This document shows positions 25,606 to 33,604 of a stretch of DNA of 64,000 nt, piece after piece; position 1 is the stretch's first letter, and every line of letters begins with the position of its first letter. Made by a program: the position numbers and the translations under genes. This stretch comes from Streptomyces sp. NRRL B-1140 (GTDB lineage Bacteria > Actinomycetota > Actinomycetes > Streptomycetales > Streptomycetaceae). The DNA lies in contig NZ_LGEA01000125.1 in the NCBI RefSeq assembly GCF_001280065.1, positions 124,001-188,000 on the forward strand, given 5' to 3'. The notes beneath the pieces were generated by a model that saw nothing but the letters and a program-made list of their open reading frames with translations, had not been told where the DNA came from and did no database searches.

Positions 25606-26280
25606 ATGTCACGTGCGGCGCTTCTCGTCCTGGCCGACGGGCGATTTCCCGCCGGGGGGCATGCGCACTCCGGCGGCGCCGAGGCGGCGGTCAAGGCCGG
25701 CCGGATCAGCGGGGCGGCGAGTCTGGGGGAGTTCTGCCGTGGGCGGTTGCACACGGCTGGGCTGACGGCGGCGGGGCTGTCGGCGGCCGCGGCGCTGGGG
25801 ATCGACCCCGTCGCGCTGGACCGTGCCGCCGACGCGCGCACGCCGTCGCCCGCACTGAGGACCGCCGCCCGGAAACTGGGCCGGCAGCTGCTGCGGGCCG
25901 CCCGGGCGACCTGGCCGTCCGCCGAACTGGACCGACTCGGCAGGGAGTTCCCCAAGGGAGCGCACCAGCCGGTGGTGCTCGGGCTGGCCGCCCGGGCCGC
26001 GGGGCTGGGTCCGGTGGACGCGGCGTACTGCGCGGCGTACGAGAGTGTGAGCGGGCCCACCTCGGCGACGGTGCGGTTGCTGAGTCTGGATCCGTTCGAC
26101 GCGACGCGGGTGCTGGCCCGGCTGGCGCCGGAGGTGGACCGGGTCGCGGACCGGGCGGTGGAGGCGGCCCGGAAGGCGGTCGGCGAGGGGGCCGACGCGC
26201 TGCCCGCGGTGTCGGCGCCGCTGCTGGAGATCGGGGCGGAGGTGCATGCGGCGTGGCCGGTGCGCCTGTTCGCCTCGTAG
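25606..26280 (+). CDS. ureF: urease accessory protein UreF
   Basis: A 224-aa all-helical accessory protein that joins UreD and UreG on apo-urease. LLVLADGRFPAGGHAHSGGAEAAV is the typical UreF N-terminus (D-x-R/x-FP-x-GG), and the C-terminal half has AAYESVSGPTSATVRLLSLDP. The ATG at 25606 lies 10 bp behind the ureC stop. Confidence 0.93.
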   Translation: MSRAALLVLADGRFPAGGHAHSGGAEAAVKAGRISGAASLGEFCRGRLHTAGLTAAGLSAAAALGIDPVALDRAADARTPSPALRTAARKLGRQLLRAARATWPSAELDRLGREFPKGAHQPVVLGLAARAAGLGPVDAAYCAAYESVSGPTSATVRLLSLDPFDATRVLARLAPEVDRVADRAVEAARKAVGEGADALPAVSAPLLEIGAEVHAAWPVRLFAS

Positions 26281-26310
26281 CCGCCCCTTGAACGCCGCGC
26301 AGACCATCCC

Positions 26311-26340
26311 CCTCAGGGGCGCGGGGAACTGCGCGACCGG
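26311..26340. repeat. dispersed Streptomyces intergenic repeat, copy 1
   Basis: CCTCAGGGGCGCGGGGAACT followed by GCGCGA, in the 135-bp ureF-ureG spacer. The same motif occurs at 49001-49026, and a variant at 44935. This short element is frequent between genes of many streptomycetes as far as I recall. It interrupts the otherwise tight ure operon. Confidence 0.75.
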
Positions 26341-26415
26341 CCCCCCACGCACCCCACCCCGGCACCACCGCCCGCCACCCCGGGCCCCTCGCTCGCCCAC
26401 CACCAGGAGCCGCAC

Positions 26416-27093
26416 ATGCACCTCGACCACCACCACGACGTCCCACCGGCCGTCGGCGCCGACGCCCACCGCCCCGACGGCACCCGCAGAGCGCTCCGTA
26501 TCGGGCTCGGCGGCCCCGTGGGGTCCGGGAAGACCGCCACCGTCGCCGCGCTCTGCCGGGCGCTCAGGGAGGAGCTGTCACTCGCCGTCGTCACCAACGA
26601 CATCTACACGCGGGAGGACGCCGAGTTCCTGCTCCGCGAGGCCGTGCTGCCGCCCGAGCGGATCACCGCCGTGGAGACGGGCGCCTGTCCGCACACCGCG
26701 ATCCGGGACGACATCTCCGCGAACCTGGAGGCGGTGGAGGATCTGGAGGACGCGGTCGGGCCGCTGGATCTCGTGCTCGTGGAGTCCGGCGGGGACAACC
26801 TCACCGCGACCTTCTCCAAGGGGCTCGTCGACGCACAGATCTTCGTGATCGACGTGGCCGGGGGCGACGACATCCCGCGCAAGGGCGGCCCGGGCGTGAC
26901 CACCGCCGACCTCCTCGTCGTCAACAAGACCGACCTCGCCCCCTACGTCGGCTCCGACCTCGCCCGCATGGCCGCCGACGCCAAGGCGCAACGCGCCGAA
27001 CTTCCCGTGATCTTCCAGTCGTTGCGCAGCGAGGCCGGGGTCACGGACGTCGCGGCGTGGGTGCGCGCGCAGCTCGCCGCGTGGAGGGCGTGA
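26416..27093 (+). CDS. ureG: urease accessory GTPase UreG, His-rich N-terminus
   Basis: A 225-aa SIMIBI-class GTPase that powers nickel delivery to urease. The P-loop is GPVGSGKT (about residues 35-42), with [15 protein letters not shown], the metal-binding [11 protein letters not shown] (the CPH motif) and VNKTDLAP for guanine recognition. The extension MHLDHHHD plus two later His residues precedes the GTPase core and may bind nickel. No ureE, the usual nickel chaperone, is encoded in the cluster. Confidence 0.96.
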   Translation: MHLDHHHDVPPAVGADAHRPDGTRRALRIGLGGPVGSGKTATVAALCRALREELSLAVVTNDIYTREDAEFLLREAVLPPERITAVETGACPHTAIRDDISANLEAVEDLEDAVGPLDLVLVESGGDNLTATFSKGLVDAQIFVIDVAGGDDIPRKGGPGVTTADLLVVNKTDLAPYVGSDLARMAADAKAQRAELPVIFQSLRSEAGVTDVAAWVRAQLAAWRA

Positions 27094-27857
27094 GCGTGCG
27101 TGCCGGTGCCGGGGTGCGGTCCGTCGCGCGGATCGTCGCCCGGGACGACGGGCGCGGCGGGACCTCGCTGCCCGTGCTGGAGAGCGACGGGCCCCTGGCG
27201 CTGCGGCGCACCCGGGCCACGGAGACCGGGGCGCGGGTCATGCTGGTCGGCGCGATGAGCGGGCCGCTCGGTGGTGACCACTTCACCGTTCGGGGCCGGG
27301 TGGAAGAGGGCGCGCGGCTGTCCGTCGGGTCGGCCGCCGCCACCATCGCCCTGCCCGGACAGGCCAAGGGCGAAGCCCGTTACGACGTCCGGCTCGCCGT
27401 CGCCGACCACGGCGAACTGCACTGGCTTCCCGAGCAGTTGATCTCGGCCCAGGGCAGTGACCTCCATGTCACCACCCGCGTCGAACTCGCCGCGACCGCC
27501 CGGCTCGTGCTGCGCGAGGAACAGGTGCTCGGACGCGTAGGTGAGGAACCGGGGCGGCTCACGAGCCGTCTGACGGTGCGGGTCGACGGCCAGGCCGTGC
27601 TCGACCAGGAACTGTCCTGCGGGCCCGGTGCGCCGGGCGGCTGGGACGGTCCCGCCGTACTGGCGGGGCACCGTGCCGTCGGGCAACTGGTCGTGGTGCG
27701 ACCGGAGTTCGCCGCCGAGCCGGTGACGGCCCGGGTGCTGGGGGAGGGGGCCTCGCTGGTGCCGCTCGCCGGGCCCGCCGCGCTGGTGACGGCGGTGGCG
27801 CCGGACGCCCTCCGGCTCAGGCGGCTGCTCGACGAGGCCCTCGCCTCGCTGCGGTAG
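27090..27857 (+). CDS. ureD: urease accessory protein UreD (UreH)
   Basis: A 255-aa beta-rich scaffold protein that binds apo-urease and conducts nickel together with UreF and Ure[30 protein letters not shown] and [16 protein letters not shown] are UreD blocks. The start is GTG at 27090, overlapping the ureG stop in GTGA, so translation is coupled. It ends the cluster, in the order ureABCFGD. Confidence 0.93.
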   Translation: MSVRAGAGVRSVARIVARDDGRGGTSLPVLESDGPLALRRTRATETGARVMLVGAMSGPLGGDHFTVRGRVEEGARLSVGSAAATIALPGQAKGEARYDVRLAVADHGELHWLPEQLISAQGSDLHVTTRVELAATARLVLREEQVLGRVGEEPGRLTSRLTVRVDGQAVLDQELSCGPGAPGGWDGPAVLAGHRAVGQLVVVRPEFAAEPVTARVLGEGASLVPLAGPAALVTAVAPDALRLRRLLDEALASLR

Positions 27858-27915
27858 ACCTGGGCGTCCGCCCCGCGGGCCGGGGGCGACCGGGCCTCGC
27901 AGGCCCGTGTCCGTA

Positions 27916-27932
27916 GAGAAGTACACCTTCTC
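27916..27932. promoter_or_regulatory. inverted repeat upstream of tap
   Basis: GAGAAG-TACAC-CTTCTC is a perfect 6-5-6 inverted repeat, 103 bp upstream of the tap start in the 178-bp ureD-tap spacer. It could be an operator of tap or a weak terminator of the ure operon. Confidence 0.35.
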
Positions 27933-28035
27933 CGTTTATCGGATTGGCAAAGAAGAGCGCGCGACTCTGTTGTCAGGGACCCCACAACCGGGAGGATCCC
28001 CGTACTGATCTCAACGAGGTACGGGGAGGTCCCCC

Positions 28036-29637
28036 TTGAGGGGTTCGAGACCGAAGAGGCGGGTGGCGGCGCTGGGTTCGGCCGGCGCGCTCGTCACGGC
28101 CACGCTGATAGCCGGCGCCGTCGCGGCGCCCACCGCGAACGCGAGCGCGGGCAGCGGCCACGGCCGGGACCGAGAGGCCAAGGGCACCGCGATCGCCGCC
28201 GCCCGGGCCGCGAAGGCCGGCATCGACTGGCAGGACTGCCCCGCCGACTGGAACCTGGCCAAGCCGATCCAGTGCGGGTACGTCAGCGTGCCGCTCGACT
28301 ACGCCAAGCCCTACGGCAAGCAGGTCAAGCTCGCCGTCGACCGCATCGGCAACACCGGCACCAAGGCCGAGCGGCAGGGGGCGCTCATCTACAACCCCGG
28401 CGGGCCCGGCGGCTCCGGGCTGCGCTTCCCGACCCGGGTCACCAACAAGAACGCCGTCTGGGCCAACGCGGCCAAGGCCTACGACTTCGTGGGCTTCGAC
28501 CCGCGCGGCGTCGGCAGGTCCGCGCCCATCTCCTGTGTCGATCCCCAGGAGTTCGTCAAGGCCCCCAAGGCCGACCCGGTGCCCGACTCCGAGGCCGACA
28601 AGCTCGCCCAGCGCAAGCTGGCCCGCGAGTACGCCGAGGGCTGCCAGGAGCGCAGCGGCGCGATGCTGCCGCACATGACCACGCCGAACACCGCGCGCGA
28701 CCTCGATGTCATCCGCGCCGCCCTCGGCGAGAAGAAGCTCAACTTCCTCGGCGTCTCCTACGGCACCTACCTGGGCGCCGTGTACGGCACCCTCTTCCCG
28801 GGCCACGTGCGCCGCATGGTCGTCGACAGCGTGGTCAACCCCTCGCGGGACAAGATCTGGTACCAGGCCAACCTGGACCAGGACGTCGCGTTCGAGGGCC
28901 GCTGGAAGGACTGGCAGGACTGGGTCGCCGCGAACGACGCGACCTACCACCTCGGCACCACCCGCGCCGCCGTCCAGGCGAAGTGGCTTCAGCTGCGCGC
29001 CACCGCGAAGAAGAACCCCATCGGCGGGGTCGTCGGCCCGGCCGAGCTCATCTCCTTCTTCCAGAGCGCCCCGTACTACGATTCCGCCTGGGCGCCGACC
29101 GCCTCGGTCTTCGGCAAGTACGTCGCCGGCGACACCCAGGCGCTCGTCGACGCCGCCGCCCCGGACCTGTCCGACACGGCCGGCAACGCGTCCTCGGAGA
29201 ACGGCAACGCCGTCTACACCGCCGTGGAGTGCGCCGACGCCAAGTGGCCCACCGACTGGCGCACGTGGGACCGCGACAACACGCGGCTCCACAAGGACCA
29301 CCCCTTCATGACCTGGGCCAACGCCTGGATGAACCTGCCGTGCGCCACCTGGCCGGCCAAGCAGCAGACGCCGCTGAACGTCAAGTCCGGCAAGGGTCTG
29401 CCCGGCGTGCTCATCGTCCAGTCCGAGCGCGACGCGGCCACTCCGTACGAGGGCGCCGTGGAGCTGCACAAGCGGTTCAAGGGCTCCCGTCTGATCACGG
29501 AGAAGGACGCGGGCTCCCATGGCGTCACCGGCCTGGTGAACCCCTGCATCAACCCCCGCGTGGACAGCTACCTGCTCACCGGCAAGCTGGACGGCGCCGA
29601 CGTGACCTGCGCCCCGCACGCCACGCCGAAGCCGTAG
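28036..29637 (+). CDS. tap: secreted tripeptidyl aminopeptidase
   Basis: A 533-aa secreted alpha/beta-hydrolase peptidase that releases N-terminal tripeptides; it closely resembles the S. lividans Tap protein as I remember it. The signal peptide is residues 1-39 (basic SRPKRR, hydrophobic core, cleavage near ANASA). The oxyanion block is YNPGGPGGSG, the nucleophile is Ser in GVSYGTYLG, Asp is probably in SERDAATPYEGA and His in AGSHGVTG. The start is TTG 28036 with GGGGAGG six bases upstream; it gives the complete signal peptide and no ATG is available near. Confidence 0.95.
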   Translation: MRGSRPKRRVAALGSAGALVTATLIAGAVAAPTANASAGSGHGRDREAKGTAIAAARAAKAGIDWQDCPADWNLAKPIQCGYVSVPLDYAKPYGKQVKLAVDRIGNTGTKAERQGALIYNPGGPGGSGLRFPTRVTNKNAVWANAAKAYDFVGFDPRGVGRSAPISCVDPQEFVKAPKADPVPDSEADKLAQRKLAREYAEGCQERSGAMLPHMTTPNTARDLDVIRAALGEKKLNFLGVSYGTYLGAVYGTLFPGHVRRMVVDSVVNPSRDKIWYQANLDQDVAFEGRWKDWQDWVAANDATYHLGTTRAAVQAKWLQLRATAKKNPIGGVVGPAELISFFQSAPYYDSAWAPTASVFGKYVAGDTQALVDAAAPDLSDTAGNASSENGNAVYTAVECADAKWPTDWRTWDRDNTRLHKDHPFMTWANAWMNLPCATWPAKQQTPLNVKSGKGLPGVLIVQSERDAATPYEGAVELHKRFKGSRLITEKDAGSHGVTGLVNPCINPRVDSYLLTGKLDGADVTCAPHATPKP

Positions 29638-29657
29638 CCGTCGTCCGACGGTGGTGA

Positions 29658-29683
29658 GGGGCGGCCGGGACACCGGCCGCCCC
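29658..29683. terminator. bidirectional terminator, tap / epimerase
   Basis: GGGGCGGCCGG, loop GACA, CCGGCCGCCCC is a perfect 11-bp stem, followed by TT on the plus strand. It lies between the convergent tap and epimerase genes. Confidence 0.8.
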
Positions 29684-29687
29684 TTCC

Positions 29688-30719
29688 TCATGTCCGCCGG
29701 GCCGCGAACCAGGAGTCCTCCGCCGCGTAGTCGAAGAGGTCCGGGTAGGCGCGGGCGAGGGTGGGGAACGCCGCCCGCCAGTCCTGCCCGGACAGCCGGC
29801 GGGTGAGCCATTCGACCGTCTCGGGCAGGCTGTCCGGGTAGGACACGACCGGCCGGTGGCCCAGCTCCCGTTCCGCGGCGGACATGTCGCACAGCACGGG
29901 CAGCTCCGCCGACCAGGGCGTACGGCCCACGGACGTCTGCGCGGGCCCGTCCAGCAGAACGGTCTCCGTCTCCACCCCCATGACCGCGTCCACCGCTGCC
30001 CCGATCTCCGCTACGGCCGGCGGCCGCGGATCGCAGGCGTTGAGTACCCGCGAGCCCGGCCGTCCCGCTGCCAGCCGGACCAGTTCGGCGATGTTGCGCG
30101 CCGCCGACGTGTGGAAGACGCTCTCACCCCGGAAGGCGAGCACACGCCTGCGCCGGCCGTCGAGGTTCCGTTTGACGAAGTACAACTCGCGGGGGAGCGG
30201 GCTGTGCGGCCCGTGGACCGCGCCCGGGCGCAGCACGGTCGTGGGCAACCGGTCCGCCGCCGCGAGGAGTTCACGCTCCAGGGCCACCTTGCGGGTGCTG
30301 TACGTGGCGTCCCCCGGCGGGACCGTGACCTGGTCCTCCGTGATCGGCACGGGGTACCGCGGGAGCCCGTCCGGCTCTCCCATGGTGTCGAAGCCCCTGC
30401 CCTTGCCGTCCTCGTACACCGACACGGACGACACCACCACGGCCGAACCGATCCGGCCGGCCAGGCCCGTGAGCTGCCGTGCGTGCCGGACCCCGTAGGC
30501 GACCAGGTCGACCACCAGGTCGCAGCCGTCGCCGATCAGCGCGCCGAGCGCCGCGTCGTCCTCGCGGTCCAGGCGCGGCGTCTGCACCCCGGCGGGCCAG
30601 TTCTCGTCCCGGAGGCCGCCGCGCGACGCGGCCGTCACCTCCCAGCCGTCCCGCGCCAGCGCCGCCACCACCGGCCTGCCGATCTGCCCGCCCGCCCCGA
30701 TCACCACAGCACGTCTCAT
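29688..30719 (-). CDS. NAD-dependent epimerase/dehydratase family protein
   Basis: A 343-aa extended-SDR-like protein. The Rossmann motif is VIGAGGQIGRPV at the N-terminus (GxGGxxGxxx), with a strand VVDLVAYGVRHARQL and the active-site-like TYSTRKVALE, where Tyr-x-x-x-Lys appears as YSTRK. The substrate (nucleotide sugar or other) is not clear. It ends 5 bp from the terminator shared with tap. It lies downstream of plsC on the same strand, 58 bp apart. Confidence 0.85.
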   Translation of the reverse strand: MRRAVVIGAGGQIGRPVVAALARDGWEVTAASRGGLRDENWPAGVQTPRLDREDDAALGALIGDGCDLVVDLVAYGVRHARQLTGLAGRIGSAVVVSSVSVYEDGKGRGFDTMGEPDGLPRYPVPITEDQVTVPPGDATYSTRKVALERELLAAADRLPTTVLRPGAVHGPHSPLPRELYFVKRNLDGRRRRVLAFRGESVFHTSAARNIAELVRLAAGRPGSRVLNACDPRPPAVAEIGAAVDAVMGVETETVLLDGPAQTSVGRTPWSAELPVLCDMSAAERELGHRPVVSYPDSLPETVEWLTRRLSGQDWRAAFPTLARAYPDLFDYAAEDSWFAARRT

Positions 30720-30777
30720 GCCGCGACCGTAGATCGCCGAACCTCGGCCTGGAACGGTCCTCTGCCGAGAGCAGAGC

Positions 30778-31497
30778 TCAACTGAGGGGCATGCGCCGGA
30801 ACTTCCGCTCCTTCGTGGCGGCTGCCTCCTCGGCCTTCACCACGGCCGCGTACCGGTCCACGTACTCCTGCTCGGACAGCGAGAGGATCGCGTACATGAT
30901 CTCGTCGGTGATGGCGCGCAGCACGGCCTTCTCGTTCTCCATGCCCTCGTAGCGGGAGAAGTCGAGGGGCTCGCCGAAGCGGATCACCACGGGGTGGATG
31001 TTGGGGATGACCTTGCCGGGCGGCTGTGCCTCGAAGGTGCCGATCATCGCGCAGGGGATCACCGGGACGCCGGCCTTGAGGGCCATCACCGCCACCCCGA
31101 CCTTGCCCTTGTAGAGCCGGCCGTCGTGCGAGCGGGTCCCCTCCGGGTAGATGCCGAGCAGCTCCTCCTTCCCCAGTACGCCGAGGCCCTCGCGGATCGC
31201 GGCCTGGCCCGCGTCCTTGCCGGAGCGGTCGACCGGGATCTGCCCCGCGCTGCGGAAGAAGAACGCCGTCAGCCTGCCCTTGAGGCCCGGGCCCGTGAAG
31301 TACTCGGCCTTCGCCAGGAAGGTGATGCGCCGTTTGAGGATGGCGGGCATCAGGAAGTGGTCCGAGAACGACAGGTGGTTGCCGGCGATGATCGCGGCGC
31401 CCTCCGCGGGGACGTGCTCCAGGCCCTCTATTCGAGGCCGGAAGACCAGTCGCAGCAGCGGGCCCAGGAGTACGTATTTCAGCAGGTAGTAGAACAA
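30778..31497 (-). CDS. plsC: 1-acyl-sn-glycerol-3-phosphate acyltransferase
   Basis: A 239-aa acyltransferase of phospholipid synthesis that makes phosphatidic acid at the membrane. The HX4D catalytic motif is NHLSFSD (about residue 41), the glycerol-phosphate site is FFRSAGQIPVDR, the third block is IYPEGTRS and the fourth is GVPVIPCAM. One hydrophobic segment near the N-terminus (LLKYVLLGPLLRLVF) anchors it. Several paralogues exist in a typical Streptomyces genome, so the exact lipid substrate is open. Confidence 0.92.
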   Translation of the reverse strand: MFYYLLKYVLLGPLLRLVFRPRIEGLEHVPAEGAAIIAGNHLSFSDHFLMPAILKRRITFLAKAEYFTGPGLKGRLTAFFFRSAGQIPVDRSGKDAGQAAIREGLGVLGKEELLGIYPEGTRSHDGRLYKGKVGVAVMALKAGVPVIPCAMIGTFEAQPPGKVIPNIHPVVIRFGEPLDFSRYEGMENEKAVLRAITDEIMYAILSLSEQEYVDRYAAVVKAEEAAATKERKFRRMPLS

Positions 31498-31838
31498 AGC
31501 GGGCGCTCCTCGACTCTCGCGGCGGCCTCAACCGCAGCGTTCCAGCAGGTCAACCGGCATGTCGTGGGGTGCCAGTGTAGGTGCAGGCGTGGGCGCCGGG
31601 CACCTCGTGCGGGCGGAGGACACATATCCTTCGCCAATTGACTGATGGTCAGTCAGGCGGGGGAGTCCGGTGGTCCTCCTGCGGCTGGGGAGGGTCGCGG
31701 GACCAGCGTGCTGCGCCACCCGGGTGACGGGCAAGCCGAGCGGGCGGCCTGGCGTGATAGCGGGGGTGCCTGACCTGCGGGTGGCTCTTGCGGGCGCGAC
31801 GGCCGCCGTGGGCCGACGGACTCGGCAGCCCCGGAGAG
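31498..31838. other. gene-free divergent spacer between plsC and the RpiB-like gene
   Basis: About 340 bp without a credible gene. It holds the palindrome at 31639-31655 and, at its right end, the -10 of the RpiB-like gene. The open frames that cross it have no codon bias of their own and no ribosome-binding site. Confidence 0.6.
31639..31655. promoter_or_regulatory. TetR-type operator palindrome
   Basis: TGACTGA-TGG-TCAGTCA is a perfect 7-3-7 inverted repeat, of the kind bound by TetR-family repressors. It lies 142 bp upstream of plsC and 197 bp upstream of the RpiB-like gene. No regulator gene is next to it. Confidence 0.55.
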
Positions 31839-31844
31839 TAACCT
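31839..31844 (+). promoter_or_regulatory. -10 element of the RpiB-like gene, leaderless
   Basis: TAACCT fits TANNNT and ends seven bases before the ATG, so transcription should start at the start codon. There is no Shine-Dalgarno sequence. Confidence 0.5.
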
Positions 31845-31851
31845 GCCAGGC

Positions 31852-32307
31852 ATGCGGATCGCTGTTTCCTCGGACATGGACGAACCCGTCGCCCGCTCCC
31901 TCGTGGCCGCCCTGCGCGAGCGAGGTCATGAGGTGCGCGTGCACGGCGCGCTGCGCCCGGGGGACGACCCGCAGTGGGCGGTGTGCTCCGAGGCGGCGGC
32001 CCGCGAGGTCGCCGGGGGGACGGCCGACCAGGCGGTGGTGTGCTGCTGGACCGGCACGGGCGCCTCCATCGCCGCGAACAAGGTGCCCGGTGTACGGGCG
32101 GCCCTGTGCACGGACGCCTACACGGCCGACGGGGCGCGCCGCTGGAACGACGCCAACGTGCTCGCACTCAGCCTGCGGCTGACGTCGCAGCCGCTGCTGA
32201 CGGAGATCCTGGACGCCTGGTTCGCCGGTGAGCCCAGTGCGGACGCCGAGGACCGGCAGAACGTCGACCGCGTCCGGCTGCTCGACCACGGCAGGACCAG
32301 GTTGTAG
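31852..32307 (+). CDS. RpiB/LacAB-family sugar-phosphate isomerase
   Basis: A 151-aa protein of the RpiB family (ribose-5-phosphate or related aldose-ketose isomerases). MRIAVSSDMDEP replaces the usual xxDHxG start; VVCCWTGTGASIAANKVPGVRAALC is the conserved active-site loop with the catalytic Cys and the G-T-G anion hole, and RRWNDANVLALSLR is the second hallmark (N-A-N-V-L). The changed first motif suggests a substrate other than ribose 5-phosphate. It converges on the phosphatase gene with a 1-bp gap. Confidence 0.87.
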   Translation: MRIAVSSDMDEPVARSLVAALRERGHEVRVHGALRPGDDPQWAVCSEAAAREVAGGTADQAVVCCWTGTGASIAANKVPGVRAALCTDAYTADGARRWNDANVLALSLRLTSQPLLTEILDAWFAGEPSADAEDRQNVDRVRLLDHGRTRL

Positions 32308-32308
32308 C

Positions 32309-33547
32309 TCACAGGCTCACGATGATCAGCGCGGTGTCGTCGGTGGCGCCGCCGGGCGGCAGCAACTCCAGCAGAACGGTGTCGGCCAGCGTCTCGGGGT
32401 CCTGGTCGCGGTGGTCCCGCAGGGCGTCGGCGAGCCGTTCCAGGCCCTTGTCGATGTCCTCGTGACGCCGTTCGATCAGGCCGTCGGTGTAGAGCACGAG
32501 CGTGGCGCCCGGTGCGAACGTGGTCTCCGCCTGGGGCCTCGGGATCGGGTCCGGGCGGGCGTCGAGCGGCGTGTCCGTGGCCCGGTCGAGAAACTCCGTG
32601 CACCCGTCGGCGTGGACGAGCACGGGCGGCGGATGCCCGGCACTGCTGTACGTGATGATGTGCCGGTCGCAGTCGATGAACGTCGTGGCGGCGGTCGCCG
32701 ACTCGGCCCCGTCGATGACGTGCGCGTAGCGCCCCAGTACGTCCAGGGCCTGAGCCGGCCCGTCGGCGACCCGGGAGGCCGCGGTGAGCGCGCTGCGCAG
32801 CTGGCCCATGACACCGGCCGCCTCCAGGCCGTGCCCGACCACGTCGCCCACGGCCACACCGATCCGGTCACCGCCCACCAGGTCGACCAGGTCGTACCAG
32901 TCCCCGCACACGTTGAGCGCGCCCACCGCGGGGCGGTACCGGACGGCGGCCGGGTGATTGCGGACCTGCCGGGGGGCGGGCAGCATCGCCTCCTGCAGCG
33001 CCAGTGCCACCTCCCGCTCCCGGGAGTGCGCCTGGCGCAGCCGCTCATTGAGCTCCTGCAGTTCGCGGGCCCGGGTGTACAGCTCGGCCTCCAGCACCCG
33101 CGACCGGCTGCCCCGGCTCCCCGCAGAGCCGCCCCGGGCCCGGATCAGCTCCGTGACCTCCTCCACGCGGTGCAGGATCAGCACGACTTTGCCGTCCGCG
33201 CCGAGCAGCGGTGCGTTCACGGGGCTCCAGTAGCGCTTCGACCACTCGCCGGGCCGCTCCGGGTCCTCGACGTCGTAGCGCTGCAGGGCCATGGCGTCGC
33301 GCTCCCCGGTGGCCAGGACGCGGTACAGCGAGGCCGCCAGATTGCGCATGCCCGTCGCGGCCGGGTCGTTCGGGTTGTCCGGGAAGACGTCGAACAGGTA
33401 CTTGCCGATCAGCTGCTCACGCGAGCGACCGGAGACGCGGACGAACTCGTCGTTGACGTCCGCGTACACGAGCTCCGGTGTCAGGAGGGCCACCATGCCG
33501 GGCAGAGCCTTGAACACCGCGCCGTAGTCGATCGCCGTCTCCGCCAT
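32309..33547 (-). CDS. PAS-SpoIIE (PP2C) phosphatase
   Basis: A 412-aa protein. An N-terminal PAS domain (about residues 8-130; ALPGMVALLTPELVYADVNDEFV) is followed by a short coiled linker (about 150-190; LEAELYTRARELQELNERLRQAHSRER) and a SpoIIE/PP2C domain (about 200-410). The metal-binding acidic residues are in CGDWYD, VGDVVGHG, YTDGLIER and DDTAL, all kept. It should dephosphorylate an anti-anti-sigma factor in response to a signal sensed by PAS. The ATG at 33547 starts at the PAS domain. A second, larger phosphatase gene lies 57 bp upstream on the same strand. Confidence 0.92.
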   Translation of the reverse strand: MAETAIDYGAVFKALPGMVALLTPELVYADVNDEFVRVSGRSREQLIGKYLFDVFPDNPNDPAATGMRNLAASLYRVLATGERDAMALQRYDVEDPERPGEWSKRYWSPVNAPLLGADGKVVLILHRVEEVTELIRARGGSAGSRGSRSRVLEAELYTRARELQELNERLRQAHSREREVALALQEAMLPAPRQVRNHPAAVRYRPAVGALNVCGDWYDLVDLVGGDRIGVAVGDVVGHGLEAAGVMGQLRSALTAASRVADGPAQALDVLGRYAHVIDGAESATAATTFIDCDRHIITYSSAGHPPPVLVHADGCTEFLDRATDTPLDARPDPIPRPQAETTFAPGATLVLYTDGLIERRHEDIDKGLERLADALRDHRDQDPETLADTVLLELLPPGGATDDTALIIVSL

Positions 33548-33604
33548 GGCCGCCGCCTCACCGCTGCCGGGGGTCACACCAGTTTCGCACGGTATGGGCG
33601 AACC

